64,000 nt of DNA from Macrothele yani. Its lineage: Eukaryota > Arthropoda > Arachnida > Araneae > Macrothelidae. The notes below the pieces were generated by a model. That model was not told where the DNA came from. It searched no databases and was given only the letters and a program-made list of their open reading frames with translations. Positions 43,334 through 53,683 of this stretch are shown piece after piece. The stretch lies in assembly GCA_039090855.1 (NCBI GenBank), contig CM077022.1, forward strand, positions 71,076,971 to 71,140,970, read 5' to 3'. How positions within the stretch are numbered: the first letter of the stretch is position 1; every line of letters begins with the position of its first letter. The translations under genes and the position numbers were made by a program.

Positions 43334-44283
43334 CTTGAAGGTATTATGGTGTTTTTAAGGTTCGTTATGTCAATAGATTTTGTTTGTCTTATGAGCTTGC
43401 CACGTTCAAGTTTAGTGTTGAGGTGCATCTTACATCTCACCAATCTATGGTCACTACCTGTGTTGAACTTGTTTAGCACACTGCAGTCTTCTATGACAAA
43501 TTTTTTGTTACACATAATAAAATCAATTTCACTTGTCGTCCCATTTGGATGTCTCCATGTCCATTTCCTGTGTGGCTTTTTCTTGAAAAAAGAGTTCAAG
43601 ATGAAAAACCCTTCTGCCTCTGCAAACTCTACGAGAGTATTTCCACGCTGGTTTCTGTTGCCGTGACCGAATTTACCTACTGAAGTTTCATTCTGTTGCC
43701 GTTGCCCTATTTTTGCATTGAAATCTCCCATAATTATTTTCAAGTGCTGCTTACCTTTATTATTTAGATGACAAATTTCCTCATAAAATTGTTCAATTTC
43801 TTCTTCAGGATGACTTGTGGTGGGTGCATAAGTTTGAATAATCTGAGCCTGGTATCTTCTCGATAGTTGGATAACGAGTCGTGCAGCTCTGTCAGAGGAA
43901 CTTTCAACTTCTACCACTTTATCCTTCAGTTTCTTGTTTATTATAAATCCAACACCACTAGTTCTGCCAGTATCTGTCCCACGATAGTAGAAGAGATGTC
44001 CACTTTTCAGTTCGATGAGATCTTCTCCTTTTCTCCTTACCTCACTTAGCCCCACAATGTCCCATTTGATCCTTTGTAGTTCCTCTTCCAATTCAAGAAG
44101 CCTTGTATCAGAAGATAGGGAACGTCCATTGTACGTTGCCAAGGTCAGCATCAGATGGCAGCCTAGTCCGGTCCTCCGGGGATTCTTAGCACCCTCTGCC
44201 TTCATGTCGCACTGGCCGCTGCCTTGGCCAGGTACATTCCAGCTGCCGGAGACTGAGGGCCAAGATTTAAGTTGTGGAGTCAT
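43324..44283 (-). CDS. RTE endonuclease domain (L1), frame-broken from its RT
   Basis: A 319-residue AP-type endonuclease region. It has LATYNGRSLSSDTRLLELEE, DIVGLSEVRRKGED, SGVGFIINKK, IIQTYAPTTSHPEEE, IIMGDFNAKIG, FFKKKPHRKWTWRHPNG and GSDHRLVRCK. The GDFNA and SDHR motifs hold the catalytic Asp and His of this fold. It nicks target DNA to prime reverse transcription. The first ATG follows a GC-richer leader (44284-44500). In an intact copy the frame continues into the reverse transcriptase; here a single-base deletion near 43353 ends it early. Confidence 0.85.
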   Translation of the reverse strand: MTPQLKSWPSVSGSWNVPGQGSGQCDMKAEGAKNPRRTGLGCHLMLTLATYNGRSLSSDTRLLELEEELQRIKWDIVGLSEVRRKGEDLIELKSGHLFYYRGTDTGRTSGVGFIINKKLKDKVVEVESSSDRAARLVIQLSRRYQAQIIQTYAPTTSHPEEEIEQFYEEICHLNNKGKQHLKIIMGDFNAKIGQRQQNETSVGKFGHGNRNQRGNTLVEFAEAEGFFILNSFFKKKPHRKWTWRHPNGTTSEIDFIMCNKKFVIEDCSVLNKFNTGSDHRLVRCKMHLNTKLERGKLIRQTKSIDITNLKNTIIPSSWN

Positions 44284-44511
44284 TTTGGAGGGGTTTGGCC
44301 ATAACTCACCACGCTGGCCAAGCGGGTTGGTGAGTGTGGGACAGCATTTCCTCTGATCCCGATGGTATAGTTATACCGCTCTTGGCGGTCGTCAGAGCCC
44401 CTTTAGTGGGAACAGGATGCACCACGAGAAGGCGGGGTTGACATTTGTCAAGGAGAGGCTGTGGTGTTACGCATCACCTGACCTTACATCCCATATATAT
44501 ATATATATATC

Positions 44512-47500
44512 ATCATCATCATCATTGTCAACCATTATCAATCCACTGCTGGACGAAGGTCTCCCCAAGTTTCCTCCACAACGGTCTGTCTTGTGCCAGT
44601 CTCCTCCATGTCACCCATGCATACTTTCGAATTTCATCCACCCATCTCCCATGTGGTCTTCTTCTGGGTCTTTTCCTGTCCCTTGGAATCCAATCTAAAA
44701 TTTCGGCTGTCCATCGATGATCTGTCCTTCTGGCAGTATGTCCAGCCCATTGCCATTTCAGGGATTTAACTCTGATCATGATGTCTTCCACTCTTGTCAT
44801 TTTTCGGATCCACGAGTTCCTCTTCTTATCTCTCCTGGTTACACGAAGCATGCACCTCTCCATGCTGCTTTGAGTTGTCTGCAGTCTTTGTATATCTCTT
44901 TTAGTTAAGGTCCACGTCTCTGCACCATACGTAAGCACTGGAAGGATGCATTGATCAAACACTTTTCTTTTAAGACATAATGGCATATTGCTCTTGAAAA
45001 TTATGCTGTTTCTTCCAAAAGCTCTCCAGGCAAGTTTTGTAAGCCGATTAATTTCTTCATCAATGTGACCCTCACTTGATATCTGCTGTCCAAGATAAAC
45101 GTACGTGTTTGTTATCTCCAGCTTTTCTCCATCAATCAATAAATCTTCATTTCTTGTAAAAGCATCACTTTTGTCTTCTGAAAGTTCATTTTTAATCCCA
45201 CTTCTTTACTCTTGTCAGCAAGTTCCTGGATCATACTCTGCAGCTCTGATGGGATAGGTGCAAAAATGACTACGTCATCAGCAAAACGAAGGTGGGTTAG
45301 ATAATCTCCATTAATCTTTATCCCTTTGTTTTCCCAGCTCAGCGACTGAAAAACACCCTCCAATGTGGCATTAAAGAGCTTCGGAGATATGGTGTCACCT
45401 TGTCTCACTCCCTTTCCAATTTTTATGTGTGTTGTATTTTCAAACAGCCGAATCTTTGCACTTGCATTTTCATAGATGTTATTAATAATATTAATGTATG
45501 CATCTTCAATACCGCAGGTTTTCAGAGCCATTGTAACTGCTGATGGTTTCACCAAATCAAAGGCTTTTTCATAATCGATAAAAGCCATGCACAATAGAAG
45601 TTCATATTCCCTCGCTCTTTCAATTAGTTCTCTCAGTACGTGGATATGATCTATTGTGCTGTAGCCACTCCTGAATCCAGCTTGTTCTCTCGGTTGAGCC
45701 ATGTCCAGTGTTACCTTCAAGTGGTGTGAAAGAACTTTAGTGAAGATTTTATAAACTACTGATAGGAGGCTGATAGGTCTGTAGTTTCCGAGATCCTCAA
45801 TGTCACCTTTCTTATGTAGCAGGATCTTTGTAGCGGTGTTCCAATCCTCAGGAATCTTTCCTTCATTAAGGCATCGAGTGAAAATTTGGGCGAGTACTGT
45901 TTCGATTTCTCCACTTGCTTCTTGTATGATGTCTACAGTAATTCCATCTTCTCCTGGAGCTTTTCCCCGCTTCATGTTCTTGATTGCATGTGCAACTTCT
46001 GCTGGAAGGACTGGAGGAACTCTAGTACTGGTCTCTTTCATGATGTCTGGAGTGCATGTATCATCCCTTTCATATAATTTGGAGTAGAAATCTTTCACTC
46101 TTGTCAAAATTTCGCCTCTATTTCTTGTTACAGAACCATCTTCTTTTCTCAGTGCCATAATCTGTTTTCTTCCCTTACTGAGATGTCCCTTTGCTATCTT
46201 TAGGCTTTGGTTGTTTTCAATTGCTTTCCTCACTAGTTCACAGTTGAATTTTCTTACGTCTTCAGTGATACTTTTTCTTACTGTCTTGCATAGCTCTATA
46301 TATTCCACTTTGGAAGTCACATCTTCTTTAGTTGTCCTCATCTCTCTTCTTTTTTGCATCAACATTTTCGTTTTTCCTGATAATTTGTTTACATGCAACA
46401 TGTTCTTAGACCCAGCTAATTTTGTTGCTGTTTCCATAAGAGCTTTGGTTACTTTTCTGTTAACTTCAGAGATGTCCACTTCTTCCGATGTTAGGCCTTC
46501 TAAAGCAGAGAACCTGTTCTTCAGTTCCAACTTGAAGGTATTATGGTGTTTTTTAAGGTTGGTTATGTCAATAGATTTTGTTTGTCTTATGAGCTTGCCA
46601 CGTTCAAGTTTGGTGTTGAGGTGTATCTTACATCTCACCAATCTATGGTCACTACCTGTGTTAAACTTGTTTAGCACACTGCAGTCTTCTATGACGAATT
46701 TTTTGTTACACATAATAAAATCAATTTCACTTGTCGTCCCATTTGGATGTCTCCATGTCCATTTCCTGTGTGGCTTTTTCTTGAAAAAGAGTTCAAGATG
46801 AAAAACCCTTCTGCCTCTGCAAACTCTACGAGAGTATTTCCACGCTGGTTTCTGTTGCCGTGACCGAATTTACCTACTGAAGTTTCATTCTGTTGCCGTT
46901 GCCCTATTTTTGCATTGAAATCTCCCATAATTATTTTCAAGTGCTGCTTACCTTTATTATTTAGATGACAAATTTCCTCATAAAATTGTTCAATTTCTTC
47001 TTCAGGATGACTTGTGGTGGGTGCATAAGTTTGAATAATCTGAGCCTGGTATCTTCTCGATAGTTGGATAACGAGTCGTGCAGCTCTGTCAGAGGAACTT
47101 TCAACTTCTACCACTTTATCCTTCAGTTTCTTGTTTATTATAAATCCAACACCACTAGTTCTGCCAGTATCTGTCCCACGATAGTAGAAGAGATGTCCAC
47201 TTTTCAGTTCGATGAGATCTTCTCCTTTTCTCCTTACCTCACTTAGCCCCACAATGTCCCATTTGATCCTTTGTAGTTCCTCTTCCAATTCAAGAAGCCT
47301 TGTATCAGAAGATAGGGAACGTCCATTGTACGTTGCCAAGGTCAGCATCAGATGGCAGCCTAGTCCGGTCCTCCGGGGATTCTTAGCACCCTCTGCCTTC
47401 ATGTCGCACTGGCCGCTGCCTTGGCCAGGTACATTCCAGCTGCCGGAGACTGAGGGCCAAGATTTAAGTTGTGGAGTCATTTTGGAGGGGTTTGGCCATA

Positions 47501-47690
47501 ACTCACCACGCTGGCCAAGCGGGTTGGTGAGTGTGGGACAGCATTTCCTCTGATCCCGATGGTATAGTTATACCGCTCTTGGCGGTCGTCAGAGCCCCTT
47601 TAGTGGGAACAGGATGCACCACGAGAAGGCGGGGTTGACATTTGTCAAGGAGAGGCTGTGGTGTTACGCATCACCTGACCTTACATCCCA
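44512..47690 (-). mobile_element. RTE-type LINE, unit L2 (mosaic)
   Basis: A second 3.2-kb unit in the same orientation, carrying three frames. The endonuclease (47480-46689) is broken by a one-base loss in an A-run near 46785. The reverse transcriptase (46713-45136) ends after KTKVMLLQEMKIY because of a 7-bp deletion near 45166. The last 203 codons are at 45139-44528. Its left two thirds match L3 (same 7-bp deletion, VLPPAEV-type changes, RLTKLAW), and its right third matches L1 (LEEELQRIKW, IEQFYEE). The switch lies between about 46697 and 46785. Confidence 0.9.
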
Positions 47691-47708
47691 TATATATATA
47701 TATATATC

Positions 47709-50700
47709 ATCATCATCATCATTGTCAACCATTATCAATCCACTGCTGGACGAAGGTCTCCCCAAGTTTCCTCCACAACGGTCTGTCTTGTGCCAGTCTC
47801 CTCCATGTCACCCATGCATACTTTCGAATTTCATCCACCCATCTCCCATGTGGTCTTCTTCTGGGTCTTTTCCTGTCCCTTGGAATCCAATCTAAAATTT
47901 CGGCTGTCCATCGATGATCTGTCCTTCTGGCAGTATGTCCAGCCCATTGCCATTTCAGGGATTTAACTCTGATCATGATGTCTTCCACTCTTGTCATTTT
48001 TCGGATCCACGAGTTCCTCTTCTTATCTCTCCTGGTTACACGAAGCATGCACCTCTCCATGCTGCTTTGAGTTGTCTGCAGTCTTTGTATATCTCTTTTA
48101 GTTAAGGTCCACGTCTCTGCACCATACGTAAGCACTGGAAGGATGCATTGATCAAACACTTTTCTTTTAAGACATAATGGCATATTGCTCTTGAAAATTA
48201 TGCTGTTTCTTCCAAAAGCTCTCCAGGCAAGTTTTGTAAGCCGATTAATTTCTTCATCAATGTGACCCTCACTTGATATCTGCTGTCCAAGATAAACGTA
48301 CGTGTTTGTTATCTCCAGCTTTTCTCCATCAATCAATAAATCTTCATTTCTTGTAAAAGCATCACTTTTGTCTTCTGAAAGTTCATTTTTAATCCCACTT
48401 CTTTACTCTTGTCAGCAAGTTCCTGGATCATACTCTGCAGCTCTGATGGGATAGGTGCAAAAATGACTACGTCATCAGCAAAACGAAGGTGGGTTAGATA
48501 ATCTCCATTAATCTTTATCCCTTTGTTTTCCCAGCTCAGCGACTGAAAAACACCCTCCAATGTGGCATTAAAGAGCTTCGGAGATATGGTGTCACCTTGT
48601 CTCACTCCCTTTCCAATTTTTATGTGTGTTGTATTTTCAAACAGCCGAATCTTTGCACTTGCATTTTCATAGATGTTATTAATAATATTAATGTATGCAT
48701 CTTCAATACCGCAGGTTTTCAGAGCCATTGTAACTGCTGATGGTTTCACCAAATCAAAGGCTTTTTCATAATCGATAAAAGCCATGCACAATAGAAGTTC
48801 ATATTCCCTCGCTCTTTCAATTAGTTCTCTCAGTACGTGGATATGATCTATTGTGCTGTAGCCACTCCTGAATCCAGCTTGTTCTCTCGGTTGAGCCATG
48901 TCCAGTGTTACCTTCAAGTGGTGTGAAAGAACTTTAGTGAAGATTTTATAAACTACTGATAGGAGGCTGATAGGTCTGTAGTTTCCGAGATCCTCAATGT
49001 CACCTTTCTTATGTAGCAGGATCTTTGTAGCGGTGTTCCAATCCTCAGGAATCTTTCCTTCATTAAGGCATCGAGTGAAAATTTGGGCGAGTACTGTTTC
49101 GATTTCTCCACTTGCTTCTTGTATGATGTCTACAGTAATTCCATCTTCTCCTGGAGCTTTTCCCCGCTTCATGTTCTTGATTGCATGTGCAACTTCTGCT
49201 GGAAGGACTGGAGGAACTCTAGTACTGGTCTCTTTCATGATGTCTGGAGTGCATGTATCATCCCTTTCATATAATTTGGAGTAGAAATCTTTCACTCTTG
49301 TCAAAATTTCGCCTCTATTTCTTGTTACAGAACCATCTTCTTTTCTCAGTGCCATAATCTGTTTTCTTCCCTTACTGAGATGTCCCTTTGCTATCTTTAG
49401 GCTTTGGTTGTTTTCAATTGCTTTCCTCACTAGTTCACAGTTGAATTTTCTTACGTCTTCAGTGATACTTTTTCTTACTGTCTTGCATAGCTCTATATAT
49501 TCCACTTTGGAAGTCACATCTTCTTTAGTTGTCCTCATCTCTCTTCTTTTTTGCATCAACATTTTCGTTTTTCCTGATAATTTGTTTACATGCAACATGT
49601 TCTTAGACCCAGCTAATTTTGTTGCTGTTTCCATAAGAGCTTTGGTTACTTTTCTGTTAACTTCAGAGATGTCCACTTCTTCCGATGTTAGGCCTTCTAA
49701 AGCAGAGACCCTGTTCTTCAGTTCCAACTTAAAGGTATTATGGTGTTTTTTAAGGTTGGTTATGTCAATAGATTTTGTTTGTCTTATGAGCTTGCCACGT
49801 TCAAGTTTGGTGTTGAGGTGTATCTTACATCTCACCAATCTATGGTCACTACCTGTGTTAAACTTGTTTAGCACACTGCAGTCTTCTATGACGAATTTTT
49901 TGTTACACATAATAAAATCAATTTCACTTGTCGTCCCATTTGGATGTCTCCATGTCCATTTCCTGTGTGGCTTTTTCTTGAAGAAGGAGTTCAAGATGAA
50001 AAACCCTTCTGCCTCTGCAAACTCAACGAGAGTATTTCCACGCTGGTTTCTGTTGCCGTGACCGAATTTACCTACTGAAGTTTCATTCTGTTGCCGTTGC
50101 CCTATTTTTGCATTGAAATCTCCCATAATTATTTTCAAGTGCTGCTTACCTTTATTATTTAGATGACAAATTTCCTCATAAAATTCTTCAATTTCTTCTT
50201 CAGGATGACTTGTGGTGGGTGCATAAGTTTGAATAATCTGAGCCTGGTATCTTTTCGAGAGTTGGATAACAAGTCGTGCAGCTCTGTCAGAGGAACTTTC
50301 AACTTCTACAACTTTATCCTTCAGTTTCTTGTTTATTATAAATCCAACACCACTAGTTCTGCCAGTATCTGTCCCACGATAGTAGAAGAGATGTCCACTT
50401 TTCAGTTCGATGAGATCTTCTCCTTTTCTCCTTACCTCACTTAGCCCCACGATGTCCCACTTGACCCTTTGTAGTTCCTCTTTCAATTCAAGAAGCCTTG
50501 AATCAGAAGATAGGGAGCGTCCGTTGTACGTAGCCAAGGTCAGCATCAGATGGCAGCCTAGTCCGGTCCTCCGGGGATTCTTAGCACCCTCTGCCTTCAT
50601 GTCGCACTGGCCGCTGCCTTGGCCAGGTACATTCCAGCTGCCGGAGACTGAGGGCCAAGATTTAAGTTGTGGAATCATTTTGGAGGGTTTGGCCATAACT

Positions 50701-50879
50701 CACCACGCTGGCCAAGCGGGTTGGTGAGTGTGGGATAGAATTTCCTCTAATCCCGATGGTATAGTTATACCGCTATTGGCGGTCGTCAGAGCCCCTTTAG
50801 TGGGAACAGGATGTACCACGAGAAGGCGGGGTTGACATTTGTCAAGGAGAGGCTGTGATGTTACGCATCCCCTGACCTT

Positions 50880-50888
<9 letters not shown>
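47709..50888 (-). mobile_element. RTE-type LINE, unit L3
   Basis: A third 3.2-kb unit. Its junction with L2 is the same (AT)9 as between L1 and L2, but its own 5' side has a longer CACA(TA)n tract (50881-50919). Differences from L1/L2 at the 5' end: start MAKPSKMIPQ, LKEELQRVKWD, IEEFYEE. Confidence 0.9.
48333..50696 (-). CDS. RTE endonuclease-reverse transcriptase (L3), longest fused frame
   Basis: 787 codons run from MAKPSKMIPQLKSWPS through the whole AP-type endonuclease (IIMGDFNAKIG, GSDHRLVRCK) and the reverse transcriptase to just after LRFADDVVIFAPIPSEL and GLKMNFQKTKV. A 7-bp deletion at about 48358-48365 then gives MLLQEMKIY and a stop. The remaining 203 codons (48336-47725: GEKLEITNTYVYLGQQ to FVQQWIDNG) are open in another frame. 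This unit shows that endonuclease and polymerase are one polypeptide of about 990 residues in an intact element. It makes cDNA at nicked chromosomal target sites. Confidence 0.9.
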   Translation of the reverse strand: MAKPSKMIPQLKSWPSVSGSWNVPGQGSGQCDMKAEGAKNPRRTGLGCHLMLTLATYNGRSLSSDSRLLELKEELQRVKWDIVGLSEVRRKGEDLIELKSGHLFYYRGTDTGRTSGVGFIINKKLKDKVVEVESSSDRAARLVIQLSKRYQAQIIQTYAPTTSHPEEEIEEFYEEICHLNNKGKQHLKIIMGDFNAKIGQRQQNETSVGKFGHGNRNQRGNTLVEFAEAEGFFILNSFFKKKPHRKWTWRHPNGTTSEIDFIMCNKKFVIEDCSVLNKFNTGSDHRLVRCKIHLNTKLERGKLIRQTKSIDITNLKKHHNTFKLELKNRVSALEGLTSEEVDISEVNRKVTKALMETATKLAGSKNMLHVNKLSGKTKMLMQKRREMRTTKEDVTSKVEYIELCKTVRKSITEDVRKFNCELVRKAIENNQSLKIAKGHLSKGRKQIMALRKEDGSVTRNRGEILTRVKDFYSKLYERDDTCTPDIMKETSTRVPPVLPAEVAHAIKNMKRGKAPGEDGITVDIIQEASGEIETVLAQIFTRCLNEGKIPEDWNTATKILLHKKGDIEDLGNYRPISLLSVVYKIFTKVLSHHLKVTLDMAQPREQAGFRSGYSTIDHIHVLRELIERAREYELLLCMAFIDYEKAFDLVKPSAVTMALKTCGIEDAYINIINNIYENASAKIRLFENTTHIKIGKGVRQGDTISPKLFNATLEGVFQSLSWENKGIKINGDYLTHLRFADDVVIFAPIPSELQSMIQELADKSKEVGLKMNFQKTKVMLLQEMKIY

Positions 50889-50919
<31 letters not shown>

Positions 50920-50921
<2 letters not shown>

Positions 50922-51372
50922 TCATCATCATTGTCAACCATTATCAATCCACTGCTGGACGAAGGTCTCCCCAAGTTTCCTCCACAACGGTCTGTTTTGT
51001 GCCATTCTCCATGTCACTCCCGCATACTTTCGAATTTCATCCACCCGTCTTCCATGTGGTCTTCTTCTGGGTCTTTTCCTGCCCCTTGGAATCCAATCTA
51101 AAATTTTGGCTGTCCATCGATGGTCTGTCCTTCTGGCAGTATGTCCAGCCCATTGCCATTTCAAGGATTTAACTCTGACCATGATGTCTTCCACTCTTGT
51201 CATGTTTCGGATCCACGAGTTCCTCTTCTTATGTCTCCTGGTTACACCAAGCATGCACCTCTCCATGCTGCTTTGAGTTGTCTGCAGCCTTTGTATGTCT
51301 CTTTTAGTTAAGGTCCACATCTCTGCACCATACGTAAGCACTGAAAGGATGCATTGATCAAGCACTTTTCTT
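50920..51372 (-). mobile_element. RTE-type LINE, unit L4 (3' fragment)
   Basis: The last 450 bp only: VLTYGAEMWTLTKRDIQRLQ, WAGHTARRTDHRWTAKIL, FVQQWIDNG. Diverged from L1-L3 (EMW for ETW, a 3-bp loss giving TWRMAQNRP). (AT)n tracts lie on both sides (50889-50919 and 51374-51391), so even its 5' truncation point sits on an AT microsatellite. Confidence 0.9.
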
Positions 51373-51391
51373 ATATATATATATATATATC

Positions 51392-51890
51392 ATAAAGCAA
51401 AGTGGGAAAATGGGAAAATGCGAGTGTTTCCGTCAGCTAATTGTTCGTCCACTTCTAAATAAACTAGAGATCTGAAAATTGTTATGCTGATAGGTCTTAA
51501 CGTTCGTATACCTAAAAACGTCCGAAAACCCAAAAAATCAGAATAGTGGCTTTGCAACATTGCTTGAATATTTCGCGAATTGTTCGACCACTTCTAAATA
51601 ACCTAGAGATATGAAAGTTGGTATGCCGATAGGGCTTTAAATCAAGATGCCTAGAAAAGTCCGAAAACCTGAAAAATCAAAATGGCGGCTTTGAAATATT
51701 GTCTGCTTGAATTTTTCTACCGCTTCTACACCTAGAAATGTCTGAAAACCAAAAAATTCAAAAGGAAGGTTTAGCTTTACTCTTCAAAATGCTGATAGGT
51801 TTAAAGATAATTATACCAGAAACCTTGAAATTCTATAAAAAATTCATGAAATTTTGATTTAAGGGGCGCCAAAGCCTGCTCCGTTTTACG
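51392..51890. repeat. diverged ~160-bp tandem modules
   Basis: TTGTTCGTCCACTTCTAAAT, ACTAGAGATCTGAAAATTG, TATGCTGATAGG, CCGAAAACCCAAAAAATCA recur with changes at about 51440, 51580 and (partly) 51715. The organisation resembles the modules at 29.5-32 kb, without a GGGGGCG motif. Confidence 0.65.
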
Positions 51891-52062
51891 ACGGACCGTA
51901 TGCATTAACTTCTAGAACCTGTTTTAAATCGTAAAACAGTTAGTGATCTTAAATTACTTTTCTTTCCCTGAATTATTTTTCCTTTTCTTTAATTTTATGT
52001 TCAAAAATTACAGATTCGCCATTCAGAGAACGGCCAAAACTAATCATAGATATTATAAACGT

Positions 52063-52225
52063 TTATAACGAAGTAAATTTCTCCGTCATTTTTGGTCTAC
52101 GCCGGGATTCGAACCCGAGGCCGCTTATTCCGGAACAAGTCGCTCTATCAACTGAGCTACGCAGACGTTTATTCTGATTCCTATCTGCCTTTATGTCGTG
52201 TGCGTCCTGCTGACAGGTACGTCAC
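52063..52225 (-). mobile_element. tRNA-derived SINE, family S1, copy 2
   Basis: Minus-strand copy. The tRNA-like domain at about 52097-52167 has a fully paired 7-bp acceptor stem, GCTC/GAGC D arm and GGGTTCGAATCCCGG B box. Tail GAAATTTACTTCGTTATAA at the left. Confidence 0.85.
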
Positions 52226-52489
52226 ATCTCCCCCCCCCCCGAAAGAGGGTCGGGGGCATGGCCCACGGGTCAGCCGTGACCATGAATCGTTGCAGGCAGC
52301 CATCCACTGTAGAACGTGCACTTGAGAACCCCCAGTCAATCTGCTGTGTGGAATGCAACATCACACATTTTTATTTTTCGAAGCGCTGGAGAAGGAATTC
52401 TCTGATTTTTCCTGTCTCGCGGTGTGGAAATAACATCACACCAATGCGAGATTTTGAACGGCCGGGTCATCCGGATAGTTCGGGCGCCA
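52226..52489. other. spacer between two S1 SINEs
   Basis: GC-richer 264 bp starting with a C10 tract. The part near 52435-52475 (ACCAATGCGAGAT...) weakly resembles 65-85 of the window. Unrecognised. Confidence 0.35.
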
Positions 52490-52652
52490 TTATAACGAAG
52501 TAAATTTCTCCGTCATTTTTGGTCTACGCCGGGATTCGAACCCGAGGCCGCTTATTCCGGAACAAGTCGCTCTACCAACTGAGCTACGCAGACGTTTATT
52601 CTGATTCCTATCTGCCTTTATGTCGTGTGCGTCCTGCTGGCAGGTACGTCAC
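52490..52652 (-). mobile_element. tRNA-derived SINE, family S1, copy 3
   Basis: Almost identical to copy 2 (one change in the D loop, TACCAACTG against TATCAACTG), including the head and the tail. The near-identity and 430-bp spacing suggest a local duplication or two recent insertions. Confidence 0.85.
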
Positions 52653-53683
52653 ACGTTTTACTGCCTTGATATTAAAAAAACATTTACTGCGTTGGCCACA
52701 AGGAATTTTATATTGTTCATGAACTGCCTATGTGTGCATTGCTAATTTTGCTAGTTTTTTTGTCAAATGCCGTTTACTATTCAAGACGAAGCATAAATCA
52801 GATTGTTGAAAAGGAACATTATGAAGCTCTGTTGGCAAACCAACTGCAGAATCCCCGTTTCGTAATAAACAAGACAAAATAACACAGCGTTTACAATCGT
52901 ATTACATTTTACATTATCCAATGTAACTCCTGAAGATTTCAAGACATTCCATTTACAGAATGATATATTTTGTGCCAGTTACTCTGGCAGGAAAAAAGAA
53001 AGAGAGAAAAAAGCGCTGCTCTTCATCTGGAAAGATCACAAAAGAAGGAGGGAGAAGAAGTACACGTTAATGGCGGCGGAAGTTAAAGGTCTATTTTAGC
53101 GTGGCCCATGCAAGAGTTGCAGACTGTTGCCAAAACTAGGATCGCAACTGTATCCTCCCACATTTCAAGAGATTCGACTCAACTCCTGCTGCCGAAGGGG
53201 AAACATTTCGCTCAATAAACAATATTGAAAGGACGTCTTTGGCGCTGACTTAACGGAGTCATTTCAACGACGCATGATTGAATAACGAGGTAAAGCAGTG
53301 CTGGCTGCCAAAACGCACTTCAAAATATAAACACGCACAGCACCATTTGATTAGAAAAGTTTGCTACACCAGTCGTTTTTTCCAGTTTCACTTCTAGTTC
53401 TCTGACGGCGTCGCTTTACATTATAACACTTCACTTTTAGGTTAAGTGTTTGTTTTCCCAATCCGTACCGCAAGTTATGGTTATTTATTCCATAACTCGG
53501 CTTTAAAACGATGCAGCGTGCAATCCGAAAATTAAAAATAAACCTCACGATCCTCTAGCGCGCCGCTGGGGATAAATATAATGGCAAAAAAATTTCGTGC
53601 TTAAATTTCATGAGTAAGACTTAATCATTTCGTGCCAGGACCGGAGCAAGTTTTTCTTATCCGGAAGGGCAAGATTGGAAATT
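52653..53683. other. no recognised feature
   Basis: Unique sequence. I find no gene, RNA or repeat beyond short AT-rich runs. Confidence 0.4.

Larger units (their letters stand above)
41307..44502 (-). mobile_element. RTE-type LINE, unit L1 (full length, 3.2 kb)
   Basis: 3' end (left on the plus strand) is GGTTGACAATGATGATGATG on the minus strand, then (AT)n. The 5' region starts at the (AT)9 tract near 44503 and has a leader of about 220 bp before the first ATG. It encodes an endonuclease-reverse transcriptase with very short 3' non-coding sequence, as in the RTE clade. A one-base loss in a T-run at about 43353 separates the endonuclease and reverse transcriptase frames. Confidence 0.9.

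Noticed and set aside
42603..44356. Plus-strand proteins at 41.1-51.3 kb
   Set aside because: They recur identically in every RTE unit and are antisense shadows of the reverse transcriptase and endonuclease frames.
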